In this document: positions 1-6,659 of the stretch, in pieces
Position numbering within the stretch: position 1 is the first letter of the stretch
How the letters are laid out: each line of letters starts with the position of its first letter
Assembly (NCBI GenBank): GCA_947374445.1
Contig: CANCBY010000043.1
Span: forward strand, 1-14,656
Direction: 5' to 3'
Length of the DNA: 14,656 nucleotides
Origin: Pseudobdellovibrionaceae bacterium
Lineage (GTDB): Bacteria > Bdellovibrionota > Bdellovibrionia > Bdellovibrionales > Bdellovibrionaceae
The notes under the pieces: model-generated
What the model was told of the DNA's origin: nothing
The model's input: the letters and a program-made list of their open reading frames with translations, nothing else
Database searches by the model: none
Made by a program: the position numbers and the translations under genes

Positions 1-1787
1 TCAGTTGGTTTTACATTCCAAAGATCAAATTGCAAAAGCCCACGCGCTGCTTTGGTTTGCTCGAAAGCTCCATGAGCTCCTGATTTTTCGGCCAACTCAA
101 CAGAAGTCATTAAAGCATTGTAGTAAATTTCTTCTTGAATTCTGCGTGAGAGTTCTTTGGCTTTTTCAGAGTCAAAAGGCAGACGCAATTGAAAAAACAC
201 GTCTTGCAATCCCATAACTCCAAGACCTACGGGTCTCCAGCGGTGATTTGATCCTGCTGCTTGTGGAATCGGGTAAAAGTTGATGTCGATCACTCGATCA
301 AGATACTTCACAGCCACTTGTACGGTTTTAGCGAGCTTATCAAAGTCAAACTGACCCTGAGTGATATGGCGGCCTAAATTCACAGAGCCCAAATTACAAA
401 CCGCAGCCTCTTTGTTGGAAGTCACTTCAAGGATTTCTGTGCAAAGATTTGAAAGATGAATGGTTTCGCCATTGCCAGTTTGGTTGGCCTTAAGGTTTGA
501 AGCATCTTTGAATGTCATCCAGCCATTGCCAGTTTGAGCCAATGTTTTCATCATGCGGCCGTAGAGATCACGGGCTTTTACTTGCTTGATAAAAATACCA
601 CGAGACTCAGCTTCAACATAAGCTGTTTCAAACTCATCGCCATAAATATCTGTAAAAGTTGGAACCACTCTTGGATCAAAAAGAGACCACATCTCATCGC
701 GCTCAACGCGTTTCATAAAAAGATCTGGAACCCAGTTGGCTAAATTAAGGTTGTGAGTTCTTTTTGCTTCATCGCCTGTGTTGTCGCGAAGCTCAAGAAA
801 CTCCTCGATGTCTGCATGCCATGTCTCAAGATAAACGCAAGCAGCGCCTTTGCGTTTGCCGCCTTGATTGACCGCTGCGACAGAGCTATCCATCGTTTTA
901 AGCCATGGGATAATTCCATTAGAGTGGCCATTAGTGCCTTTGATCAGCGATCCGCGAGATCTGACTCGGTGATAAGCTACACCAATGCCGCCAGCAAATT
1001 TAGAGAGCAAAGCAATGTCTGTGTATTTGTCATAGATTGATTTCAAATCATCTTCTGGTGAATCCAAAAGATAGCAAGAGGACATTTGTGGCCTCATTGT
1101 GCCCGAGTTAAATAGTGTCGGAGTTGAAGCCATATAGTCATGAGATGAAATTAAGCGATAAAACTCAATTGCCTCTTCAACAGTGTTTGCAAGACCGCAA
1201 GCCACACGCATAAAGAAGTACTGGGGAGTTTCAAAAACCTGGCGTGACTTAGGGTTTTTTAGCAAATAGCGATCATAAATCGTTCTAAGGCCAAAGTATT
1301 CAAAGCGATCTGTTCTGAAAGGTTCAATCGCAGCCGAAAGAGCAGCCTTGTTTTTTTCAACAAAAAGGTATGTGACTTGGTTGATCAAGCCTGCGTTGTG
1401 GCCAAAGGTCATTGCATCTGCAAAAGATTTGATTTTTTGCGAGCGAACTTCTTCATCCACATAGATCGATAGAAGTCTTGCCGCCAAGCGAGAGTACTCA
1501 GGTTCTTCGCCAATCAAGAGAGAAGCTGTTTGAATGCAGAGATTGTCGAGCTCTTTTGTACTTGCGCCGTCATAGAGGCCACTGATGGCTTTTGTTGCCA
1601 CACGGAGAGGGTCGACCTGAGCTAGGCCTTGGCAGCAGCTCATAACGCGCTCAACGATCTTGGTTACATCCACGGGCTCAAGACTGCCATCACGCTTTTT
1701 GACTCTCATCATGTGAGGTGAAGCCTCGTGAGAGTTATTAAAGTTATTTGAATTTTGCCCGATTCCTGTGGACTCATTTTGAAGCAT
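1..1787 (-). CDS. nrdA: Ribonucleoside-diphosphate reductase, class I large (alpha) subunit, 3' end outside window
   Basis: Reduces ribonucleoside diphosphates to deoxyribonucleotides together with a beta (NrdB) subunit that is not in the window. I translated 595 codons from ATG at 1787. Residues about 27-115 form an N-terminal ATP-cone (MMRVKKRDGS...). The catalytic domain follows with the redox cysteine C238 in MSSCYLLD, the radical-site motif N447-L-C449-T-E451, and the second redox cysteine C464 in AVCNLGSVNL. The signature GGKRKGAACVYLETWH lies at 309-324. The frame is still open at base 1, so about 150-200 C-terminal residues, including the final beta-barrel strands and the CxxC tail, are missing. 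The sequence looks closer to the eukaryote-like NrdA group than to NrdE. The start has a good Shine-Dalgarno (AGAGGGGAT about 5 bases upstream). The long upstream spacer holds an NrdR box. Confidence 0.97.
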   Translation of the reverse strand, partial: MLQNESTGIGQNSNNFNNSHEASPHMMRVKKRDGSLEPVDVTKIVERVMSCCQGLAQVDPLRVATKAISGLYDGASTKELDNLCIQTASLLIGEEPEYSRLAARLLSIYVDEEVRSQKIKSFADAMTFGHNAGLINQVTYLFVEKNKAALSAAIEPFRTDRFEYFGLRTIYDRYLLKNPKSRQVFETPQYFFMRVACGLANTVEEAIEFYRLISSHDYMASTPTLFNSGTMRPQMSSCYLLDSPEDDLKSIYDKYTDIALLSKFAGGIGVAYHRVRSRGSLIKGTNGHSNGIIPWLKTMDSSVAAVNQGGKRKGAACVYLETWHADIEEFLELRDNTGDEAKRTHNLNLANWVPDLFMKRVERDEMWSLFDPRVVPTFTDIYGDEFETAYVEAESRGIFIKQVKARDLYGRMMKTLAQTGNGWMTFKDASNLKANQTGNGETIHLSNLCTEILEVTSNKEAAVCNLGSVNLGRHITQGQFDFDKLAKTVQVAVKYLDRVIDINFYPIPQAAGSNHRWRPVGLGVMGLQDVFFQLRLPFDSEKAKELSRRIQEEIYYNALMTSVELAEKSGAHGAFEQTKAARGLLQFDLWNVKPT

Positions 1788-1845
1788 AGTATCCCCTCTG
1801 ATGCTTGTGTTGCTTGCGTATGTAATAGCACTTCAATCGCATGAG

Positions 1846-1883
1846 AAAAAAAGGCCCTGACTGCTTTTTTCGCAAAAGCAGTC
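1846..1883 (-). terminator. Hairpin plus T-run in the nrdA leader (possible attenuator)
   Basis: Minus-strand order: GACTGCTTTT, loop GCGAA, AAAAGCAGTC (10-bp perfect stem, 1883-1859), then six bases AGGGCC, then seven T (1852-1846). The six-base gap before the T-run is unlike a classical intrinsic terminator, unless AGGGCC pairs with one of the upstream GGCC copies near 2031-2050. It lies about 60 bases before the nrdA start, so it could end an upstream RNA or attenuate nrdA. Confidence 0.4.
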
Positions 1884-1929
1884 CTTTAGTCGAGGTCATT
1901 TATTCTTATGAGATTCGCCGTACTAGCTC

Positions 1930-2008
1930 GTGTTTACTTTGTAACTCAGCTCTCGCAAAACCTTTTAAGATCTTGCTTGCTCACCGAGCTTTCGCTCTTC
2001 GTAAACAC
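1930..2008 (-). ncRNA. Candidate structured RNA segment in the nrdA leader
   Basis: Read on the minus strand, an 8-bp closing stem GTGTTTAC/GTAAACAC (2008-2001 with 1937-1930) encloses a GAGC-GAAA-GCTC hairpin with a GNRA tetraloop and then a second hairpin GCAAGATC/GGTTTTGC (two G-U pairs, loop TTAAAA). The closing stem overlaps the edge of the NrdR palindrome. I recognise no known riboswitch or small-RNA family. It could be part of the nrdA 5' leader, an independent small RNA ending at the hairpin at 1859-1883, or a chance fold. Confidence 0.35.
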
Positions 2009-2020
2009 TAGATCTAGTGG
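2005..2020. promoter_or_regulatory. NrdR box (operator) upstream of nrdA
   Basis: The 16-mer ACACTAGATCTAGTGG contains the 14-bp perfect palindrome CACTAGATCTAGTG. It fits the published NrdR consensus acaCwAtATaTwGtgt at 13 of 16 positions, including the C-w-A half-site and its mirror T-w-G. NrdR is the ATP/dATP-sensing repressor of ribonucleotide reductase genes. The location upstream of nrdA is what the family predicts. Most NrdR targets carry two boxes about 31-32 bp apart; no second good box is visible at that spacing. A weak 9/16 match lies at 1920-1935, 85 bp away centre to centre. Confidence 0.75.
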
Positions 2021-2260
2021 TCTGACGAGAAGGCCTCATCAATAAGGCCGACTGTTCTAATAAACTCATGCTGAATTGAAATTTTCACACAGTCAAAAGG
2101 AAAACCCAAAAATCTAACAAAAAAATTTTAGTCATGCATAAAAAAAAGGCAAAGATTCGTAACCTATTGACAGTATTAGACTGATTACAGATTGGGCGCG
2201 CTTGGCCATTTTATGAGCACAGGACTTAGATCCTGACAAAATCCTAAAGAAGTTCGCGCC

Positions 2261-2286
2261 ATTGCCATCGAAGTCGAACTGGCAAT
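2261..2286 (-). repeat. Inverted repeat just after the radical SAM stop codon
   Basis: ATTGCCA and TGGCAAT form a 7-bp perfect stem around a 12-base loop, 22 bases after the TGA at 2309. There is no T-run directly after it on the minus strand, so it is at best a weak or factor-dependent terminator or an mRNA 3' stabiliser. Confidence 0.35.
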
Positions 2287-2308
2287 CTGAAATAATCTGA
2301 AAAAGTGC

Positions 2309-3310
2309 TCAAGACGATGGCGAAATAACAGAAAATGATTTCAGTCTCGCCGCGATTTCTACATCTGATGGCGTCGAAGCTGAAAAGCATTTGCCCTGGT
2401 AAGAACCTTTTCTGCGGAGATCATCAATCATAAATTGATGTGTTCCCATTTTATCAGAAGTCCATTTAGGAGCCACCAGTTCTTCCCAGCGTGAAGCAAA
2501 CGCCGCCAAGCGCTGCACATAAATTCTTGGAGAGAGGTTCTCGATAAACATCTGCACACGGTCTGCATAGGCTTGTCGCTCGATAGGCTGAAACTGTCCG
2601 TCATGATAGATTTTCTCAAGTGGAGTTTCTTTAAGAACATGCAGATTATGAAGCTTCACATTGCTGATTGGAAGATCATTAACGATGCGAGCTGTTTCTA
2701 GAATTTGTGCGTCGGTTTCATTGGGCTGGCCAAACATCAAATGAATTCCTAGATCTACAGTTGTCGCTGTTGCAATCTTTTGAATCGCATCAAGACTTTG
2801 TTTGCCAGTGTGTCCTCGGCGCATAAACTCTAGCTGATCATCAAAAAAGGACTGCACTCCAAGTTCAACAGCCACAAAAGATCTCTCGTGAAACTCCTGC
2901 CAAAGGCGCATCACCGAAGGCGAAAGGCAGTCGGGGCGAGTGCCTACAACCAAGCCTTGAGTAAAATCATAAGACAGAGCCACTTCAAAGTTTGTGCGCA
3001 AAGTTTCAATCTTTTCAAAGCTATTGGTGTAAGCCTGAAAGTAAATTAAAAACTTTTTGGCATTGTACTTTTTTGCAATCAAACCGTGATATTTTTCGAT
3101 CTGTTGTCTGAGTCCCATGCCGACAGTTTCGGAGTTTGCGGCTGAACCCCAGACATCACAAAAAACACAGGTCTGCATGCCCTTAAGGCCTCGACGGTTC
3201 GGGCAGTCATCCACCACAGAAACAGGAATTTTATAAACCTTGCCACCAAAGCGGTTTTTGTAAAACTCTGAGATTGGTCGATACGGGAGTCCCTCCCAGC
3301 CTTTTTCCAT
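2309..3310 (-). CDS. TIGR01212-family radical SAM enzyme (YhcC/YtqA group; MnmL candidate)
   Basis: 333 residues, usual length for the family. The [4Fe-4S] cluster site is C36-x11-C48-x2-C51 (CPNRRGLKGMQTCVFC), the family's spaced form of CxxxCxxC. GTRPDCL (123-129) and VELGVQSF (148-155) are further family landmarks, followed by HLMFGQP (190-196) and KLHNLHVLKETP (219-230). The C-terminus has the WTSDKMGTHQFMIDDLRRKGSYQGKCF block seen in YtqA-like proteins. B. subtilis YtqA (MnmL) is reported to convert cmnm5(s2)U to nm5(s2)U in tRNA; the role of E. coli YhcC is less clear. The start is fixed by an in-frame TAG four codons upstream and no other Met before the cysteines. GAGG lies 12 bases upstream, a poor Shine-Dalgarno. 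Its ATG overlaps that of the divergent mnmD, which supports a joint tRNA-modification role (inference). Confidence 0.88.
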   Translation of the reverse strand: MEKGWEGLPYRPISEFYKNRFGGKVYKIPVSVVDDCPNRRGLKGMQTCVFCDVWGSAANSETVGMGLRQQIEKYHGLIAKKYNAKKFLIYFQAYTNSFEKIETLRTNFEVALSYDFTQGLVVGTRPDCLSPSVMRLWQEFHERSFVAVELGVQSFFDDQLEFMRRGHTGKQSLDAIQKIATATTVDLGIHLMFGQPNETDAQILETARIVNDLPISNVKLHNLHVLKETPLEKIYHDGQFQPIERQAYADRVQMFIENLSPRIYVQRLAAFASRWEELVAPKWTSDKMGTHQFMIDDLRRKGSYQGKCFSASTPSDVEIAARLKSFSVISPSS

Positions 3311-4103
3311 GGAACTCAGCTACCTCAATGTGCTAGCTTCTTCAACAGCTATGCAGAAAAGTCAGTCTTGGGCAGATAAAAATTATTCAATCGTCAAGAC
3401 TGAGGATAGCAGTCCTAGTCTGCATTGGAAGCTCAATGCGGAGGCTGCTGGCGAGATGATGCACCATCGAGGTGGAGCACTTGCGGAAACAGAACAGATC
3501 TACGGTGAGGTTGTAAGGCAAGCATTGGGCCTTCAGGCTCGACATTTTTGTTCTGTGGGACTTGGGCTAGGCTACAACGAAATGATGATCGCTCGAGACA
3601 TTCTGAGAACGAATACTCCCATTTCTGAAATAACGGTGACCTCTTACGAGTCAGATCCTTTTTTAGTCGAGAGCTTTTTGTTTTTTCTCAAGAATCCAGC
3701 TGTCATTTCCGAAATCAACTCGATCTATCAAAACATCATAAATTTAATGGCTCCTGCGGAGATAAAACAGATTACAGAGCTGTTGTTAAAGCTAAAAGAA
3801 GAAGGGCATTGGAAGATCTCAGGAGCTTTGTCAGCAGAAGTTGTGGCTGCCAGCATGCAAAGCCCGTCAGCTCTCTATGACGTCGTACTATACGATGCTT
3901 TTTCGTCCAAAACCAGTCCCGAGCTTTGGAACGAGGAATTTCTAAATCTATTTTTAGAAAAAATGATGTCGCAAAAATGTTTTTTCTCGACCTATGCCTG
4001 CACAGGGCCCTTAAAGCGAAGCCTCAAAGCCCACGGATTTGAAGTCATTCTCCGTGAGGGATTTCATGGAAAAAGAAATTCCACGCTAGGGCGCCGCGGG
4101 TGA
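3309..4103 (+). CDS. mnmD: Stand-alone MnmC-type tRNA methyltransferase (MnmD, DUF752)
   Basis: 264 residues. It resembles the N-terminal methyltransferase half of E. coli MnmC, which uses SAM to turn nm5(s2)U34 of tRNA into mnm5(s2)U. Visible landmarks: GGALAETEQIY (55-65, equal to the NGLEETRYVF region), SAM motif VGLGLGYNE (83-91), acidic E114 in TSYESDP, catalytic-site block YDAFSSKTSPELW (195-207), STYACTGPLKRSLKAHGFEV (227-246) and the terminal GFHGKRNSTLG (251-261). No FAD oxidase domain follows: the frame stops at 4103. The start is uncertain: ATG at 3309 and ATG at 3351 both lack a Shine-Dalgarno. The 3' end overlaps the convergent PilZ gene by 18 bases. Confidence 0.85.
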   Translation: MELSYLNVLASSTAMQKSQSWADKNYSIVKTEDSSPSLHWKLNAEAAGEMMHHRGGALAETEQIYGEVVRQALGLQARHFCSVGLGLGYNEMMIARDILRTNTPISEITVTSYESDPFLVESFLFFLKNPAVISEINSIYQNIINLMAPAEIKQITELLLKLKEEGHWKISGALSAEVVAASMQSPSALYDVVLYDAFSSKTSPELWNEEFLNLFLEKMMSQKCFFSTYACTGPLKRSLKAHGFEVILREGFHGKRNSTLGRRG

Positions 4104-4808
4104 TTTTGCATCTTGAAATTTTTTGATGTACTCAATCAAAGCGCTTTTAGACTCTGATTGGAGTCCGATAAATTTAAGACCTGCATAGCCATCATTTCCT
4201 AAGTACACAATTTCAGCGGTGGCATGAATAGGTGCAAATAAATTGGGGCTTTTTAATATAGTTTTAAACTTTTCGCCAATTTTAATCGGAGGAGTTTCGG
4301 TCACACCTAGGCCTCCTTCTGAAATTGAAAGAACACGGGCTTCAAATTCTCCGGTGGCGCCTTCACAGATCAAGGTTCCCATGATCGGAACTCGGGGGTG
4401 ATGCCTGCGGCTCACGCCCAGCTCATCCATGATCTTATGAATTTGATAGATTTCTTTCCATTCGGAGTAGCCTTCGGTCCAAATCAAGACCTGACTTAAA
4501 TCGTTTTTTGCCCGCAAATACTCAAGCATCTGCTCATGATTCATGGCTTTTTGCTCCTGGCCTCCGTCGGATATTTTCCAGAGGCGTTCGGCCTGCTGAC
4601 GGTGTCGGCGGTAGGTTTCTTCAGAGTCTTTTATAAGGCGGTGCCAGCGGCTAATGCTGACCCAGTCCGCTTGACCACGACCCCAAATAAGCGAGCCTAT
4701 TTGCGCGGAGGCCTGCGCCTCTACTTCGGCCTTGTTGAAGGGGCCAGAGACTTTATTGTCATTGAGTATGAACCACAAGCGACTTTCCAATTCCACAATC
4801 GTCTCCAT
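4086..4808 (-). CDS. Double GYF-like (DUF4339-type) plus PilZ domain protein
   Basis: 240 residues, no signal peptide or membrane helix. Two N-terminal GYF_2-like repeats: about 11-57 (LWFILNDNKVSGPF...WVSISRW) and about 76-125 (RLWKISDGG...EWKEIYQI). A PilZ domain spans about 133-232: the RxxxR motif is R135-HHP-R139 (RRHHPR), and the second motif is SISEGG at 161-166, where the family's D/N-x-S-x-x-G has Ser in the first place. PilZ domains usually bind c-di-GMP, so this is a likely cytosolic effector, though the Ser substitution leaves binding open. It is the last gene of a three-gene operon, 12 bases after its neighbour's stop, with an A-rich spacer and no Shine-Dalgarno, so translation may be coupled. 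Confidence 0.82.
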   Translation of the reverse strand: METIVELESRLWFILNDNKVSGPFNKAEVEAQASAQIGSLIWGRGQADWVSISRWHRLIKDSEETYRRHRQQAERLWKISDGGQEQKAMNHEQMLEYLRAKNDLSQVLIWTEGYSEWKEIYQIHKIMDELGVSRRHHPRVPIMGTLICEGATGEFEARVLSISEGGLGVTETPPIKIGEKFKTILKSPNLFAPIHATAEIVYLGNDGYAGLKFIGLQSESKSALIEYIKKFQDAKSPAAP

Positions 4809-4820
4809 TGTTTTTTTGTT

Positions 4821-6656
4821 TTATTTTTTATTTTTTGGGTCTTTTTGAAAGGCATCAATTTTACTGTTTAAATAGTTTTGGGCTCGGTATTTTTTTACGC
4901 TGTTAACAGAGTCTTTGCGCAGATGCATGTGTGTTAGTCCCTTTTCTTTTAGGCGATTTTTTTGCTTGCCATAAAGTGGTTTTCCCTCTGGGGTGTAGAG
5001 CAAAAACTTATTATTTTCGGGCATATAAATATAAAGATCAAAATCAAGTGCGACATCTTCAGCCAATTCATCGAGGCTAATCTGAATCATTTTTTCATCT
5101 TCAGAAGCCTCTAGTTTAAGACTCACTGTTGGCGTTGGAAAAAATGCCATGGCGATCTCTTCGCCACCATGGACCGATTTTCTTAAAAATTCAGCTTGTT
5201 GAATTGCCCATGCTTCGAAGGGAACTTCTTTGATTTTGATATCGAATGGATTTTCTTCTGAAACCGATTCGCCATTTGACTGTAAAAATTTGTAAAGTCG
5301 TTGTTTGACAGTCTCAATAAAAGTTTTATCTAAGCTGCGATTTTTCCCGAGAGCGGCCACTAAATAGCCCGAAAATCTAGGCGAATCCACTGTAATGCAA
5401 TGAATGTTGCTTGAGGCTTGTTGTTGCGAAGACGGCGATAAATCCTCCGCCGCTGATTGAGCTTGAACTTCGGTTGAAGCTATTTCCATGGCTTCAACCG
5501 AGCCTTTGACGATCAAGGTGTCATTGTCACTGAGTTGTTTTTCAACACCTTTGACGTAAAGCTTGGGGCCGGAATTTTTTGAAGACTCTGTTGCGCTGTC
5601 GTTGGAGGAGTTTGGATTTTTTTTGCTTACACTCCCAGAAAGTCCTGGAGATTTGTCCGCGCGATCAGGTGCGGTGCTAGAATTATTTGACGAAGGAATC
5701 TCTCCTTGACGTGCAGGGCTTGTTTCGGCAGTTTCCCACTCGGAAGCCTCAGGATGCGCAAGCGCGTCCTTGCCTTTTGAGCTCTGTTCAGGATTATATA
5801 TTCCATCCTTGCTTCTATTGCCTTCTTGATTCGCGCTATAATTTGGATCTAAAGCTGCATCTTGTTTTGCGCTCATACTTTTTGAGGAGCTTCCGCTTTG
5901 ACTTGCCTCATAGGCATTCGTGTGCGTGGCACTTTGTTGAGTCTTAAGCTCAGGAGAGTCTGCACTCATGCCAGGTGCCATGGAATAGCCTGTCTGATTT
6001 TTTTCAGAAGAGGAATCAGGCATATAGGCGGGGCCTGATCGATTGTCATCATCACCTGCATCGGCTAGAGCCATAAGCGCCTGCCTTGCCTGTTCAAATG
6101 ATTTTTGCATATCGTCGGCGGTAGAGGATTCGCCCTTAAGGCGAATGGTTGAGTCCGCAGCTGTCGAACCTCCAAAAGGTATTTCGCCAGACTCCATTTG
6201 GCTTGCGAGTCGTGACTGACGTTCGACCTCTTCTTTGGCGTCTCTATTTATTTTTCGAATCAGTCGTTCAATCGATGGCCCAGAAACGGGAGGAAACAAA
6301 GTTAGAGCAAGGCCCATTTCGCGAAGTGCATTCATTGAAGCTGTATTTGCTCCTTCTGAATAGGCAATGACCTTCACAGGAAAAGCTTGCGTGATTAGGT
6401 TCGGGAAAATCTTTACTTTTCGGTTTGGGTGATCGGCAGCAACCATCACGAATTGAGGTTTTTTTTGGATGATGTAGGCCAAAGCTTCGCGCATCCCAGA
6501 GGCACTGCCTATGGTCCAATTGCGATTTTTAAGATAGCTCTCAGCCGCTTTCATCGACTGGGCTCCAATCTTAAAAATAAAAAGCGAATAGACCTCTTCG
6601 TTCAAATTGACTCCGGTCTCGGCTGGCGGCGGGTTCTCCGTTTTTTCGTCCCCCAT
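4821..6656 (-). CDS. Degenerate receiver-like protein with long disordered linker and C-terminal DLYI-type domain
   Basis: 611 residues. Residues 22-140 have a receiver-like alternating pattern (YSLFIFKI, FVMVAADHPN with D75, VKVIAYSE, LTLFPPVSG), but the acidic pair after strand 1 is absent and the usual Lys of K-P is Pro (FPP), so it is probably a non-phosphorylatable pseudo-receiver. Residues about 150-410 are Ser/Ala/Asp/Asn/Gln-rich and look disordered. The C-terminal 415-600 is folded; its 537-590 part (DFDLYIYMPENNKFLLY...KGLTHMHLRKDS) resembles the small domain found at the N-terminus of some HD-type signalling proteins (family call is tentative). No membrane segment. The start lies 3 bases after the response-regulator stop (TAGGTAATG), pointing to coupled translation. 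Function unknown; likely a partner or scaffold in the regulator/PilZ pathway. Confidence 0.75.
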   Translation of the reverse strand: MGDEKTENPPPAETGVNLNEEVYSLFIFKIGAQSMKAAESYLKNRNWTIGSASGMREALAYIIQKKPQFVMVAADHPNRKVKIFPNLITQAFPVKVIAYSEGANTASMNALREMGLALTLFPPVSGPSIERLIRKINRDAKEEVERQSRLASQMESGEIPFGGSTAADSTIRLKGESSTADDMQKSFEQARQALMALADAGDDDNRSGPAYMPDSSSEKNQTGYSMAPGMSADSPELKTQQSATHTNAYEASQSGSSSKSMSAKQDAALDPNYSANQEGNRSKDGIYNPEQSSKGKDALAHPEASEWETAETSPARQGEIPSSNNSSTAPDRADKSPGLSGSVSKKNPNSSNDSATESSKNSGPKLYVKGVEKQLSDNDTLIVKGSVEAMEIASTEVQAQSAAEDLSPSSQQQASSNIHCITVDSPRFSGYLVAALGKNRSLDKTFIETVKQRLYKFLQSNGESVSEENPFDIKIKEVPFEAWAIQQAEFLRKSVHGGEEIAMAFFPTPTVSLKLEASEDEKMIQISLDELAEDVALDFDLYIYMPENNKFLLYTPEGKPLYGKQKNRLKEKGLTHMHLRKDSVNSVKKYRAQNYLNSKIDAFQKDPKNKK

Positions 6657-6659
6657 TAC

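Larger units (their letters stand above)
1788..2308. other. 521-base gene-free region: nrdA control region
   Basis: No convincing coding frame on either strand. On the minus strand, between the radical SAM gene and nrdA, it holds a 7-bp inverted repeat just after the radical SAM stop (2261-2286), A/T-rich runs (2110-2150), a 14-bp perfect palindrome matching the NrdR box (2006-2019), a folded block (1930-2008), and a 10-bp hairpin (1859-1883) followed by seven T on the minus strand. I could not find a convincing -35/-10 pair. TTGACT on the minus strand (near 2092-2097) has only a weak -10 partner. The length and the structure suggest a long regulated leader for nrdA or an independent small RNA. 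Confidence 0.6.

Noticed and set aside
534..1040. Open frames on the + strand and short minus-strand frames inside nrdA
   Set aside because: The minus-strand nrdA frame is continuous with all catalytic motifs; the others are shadows in other frames.
1938..2000. 6S RNA-like GGTGAGCA and TTAAAA strings in the nrdA leader
   Set aside because: Only short strings match; the long closed helix and central bubble of 6S RNA are not present.
2255..2290. tRNA-like T-loop (GTTCGACTT) after the radical SAM gene
   Set aside because: The flanking stem does not pair in T-arm register and no acceptor or anticodon arm can be built.
1788..2308. Cobalamin or c-di-GMP riboswitch upstream of nrdA
   Set aside because: Neither the AGCCACTG B12 box nor the GEMM core with its CAAAGCC-type segments is present.
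4536..4871. Open frame on the + strand antisense to the PilZ gene start
   Set aside because: Its sequence is the reverse complement of a well-supported PilZ/GYF-like gene and shows no motif or Shine-Dalgarno.
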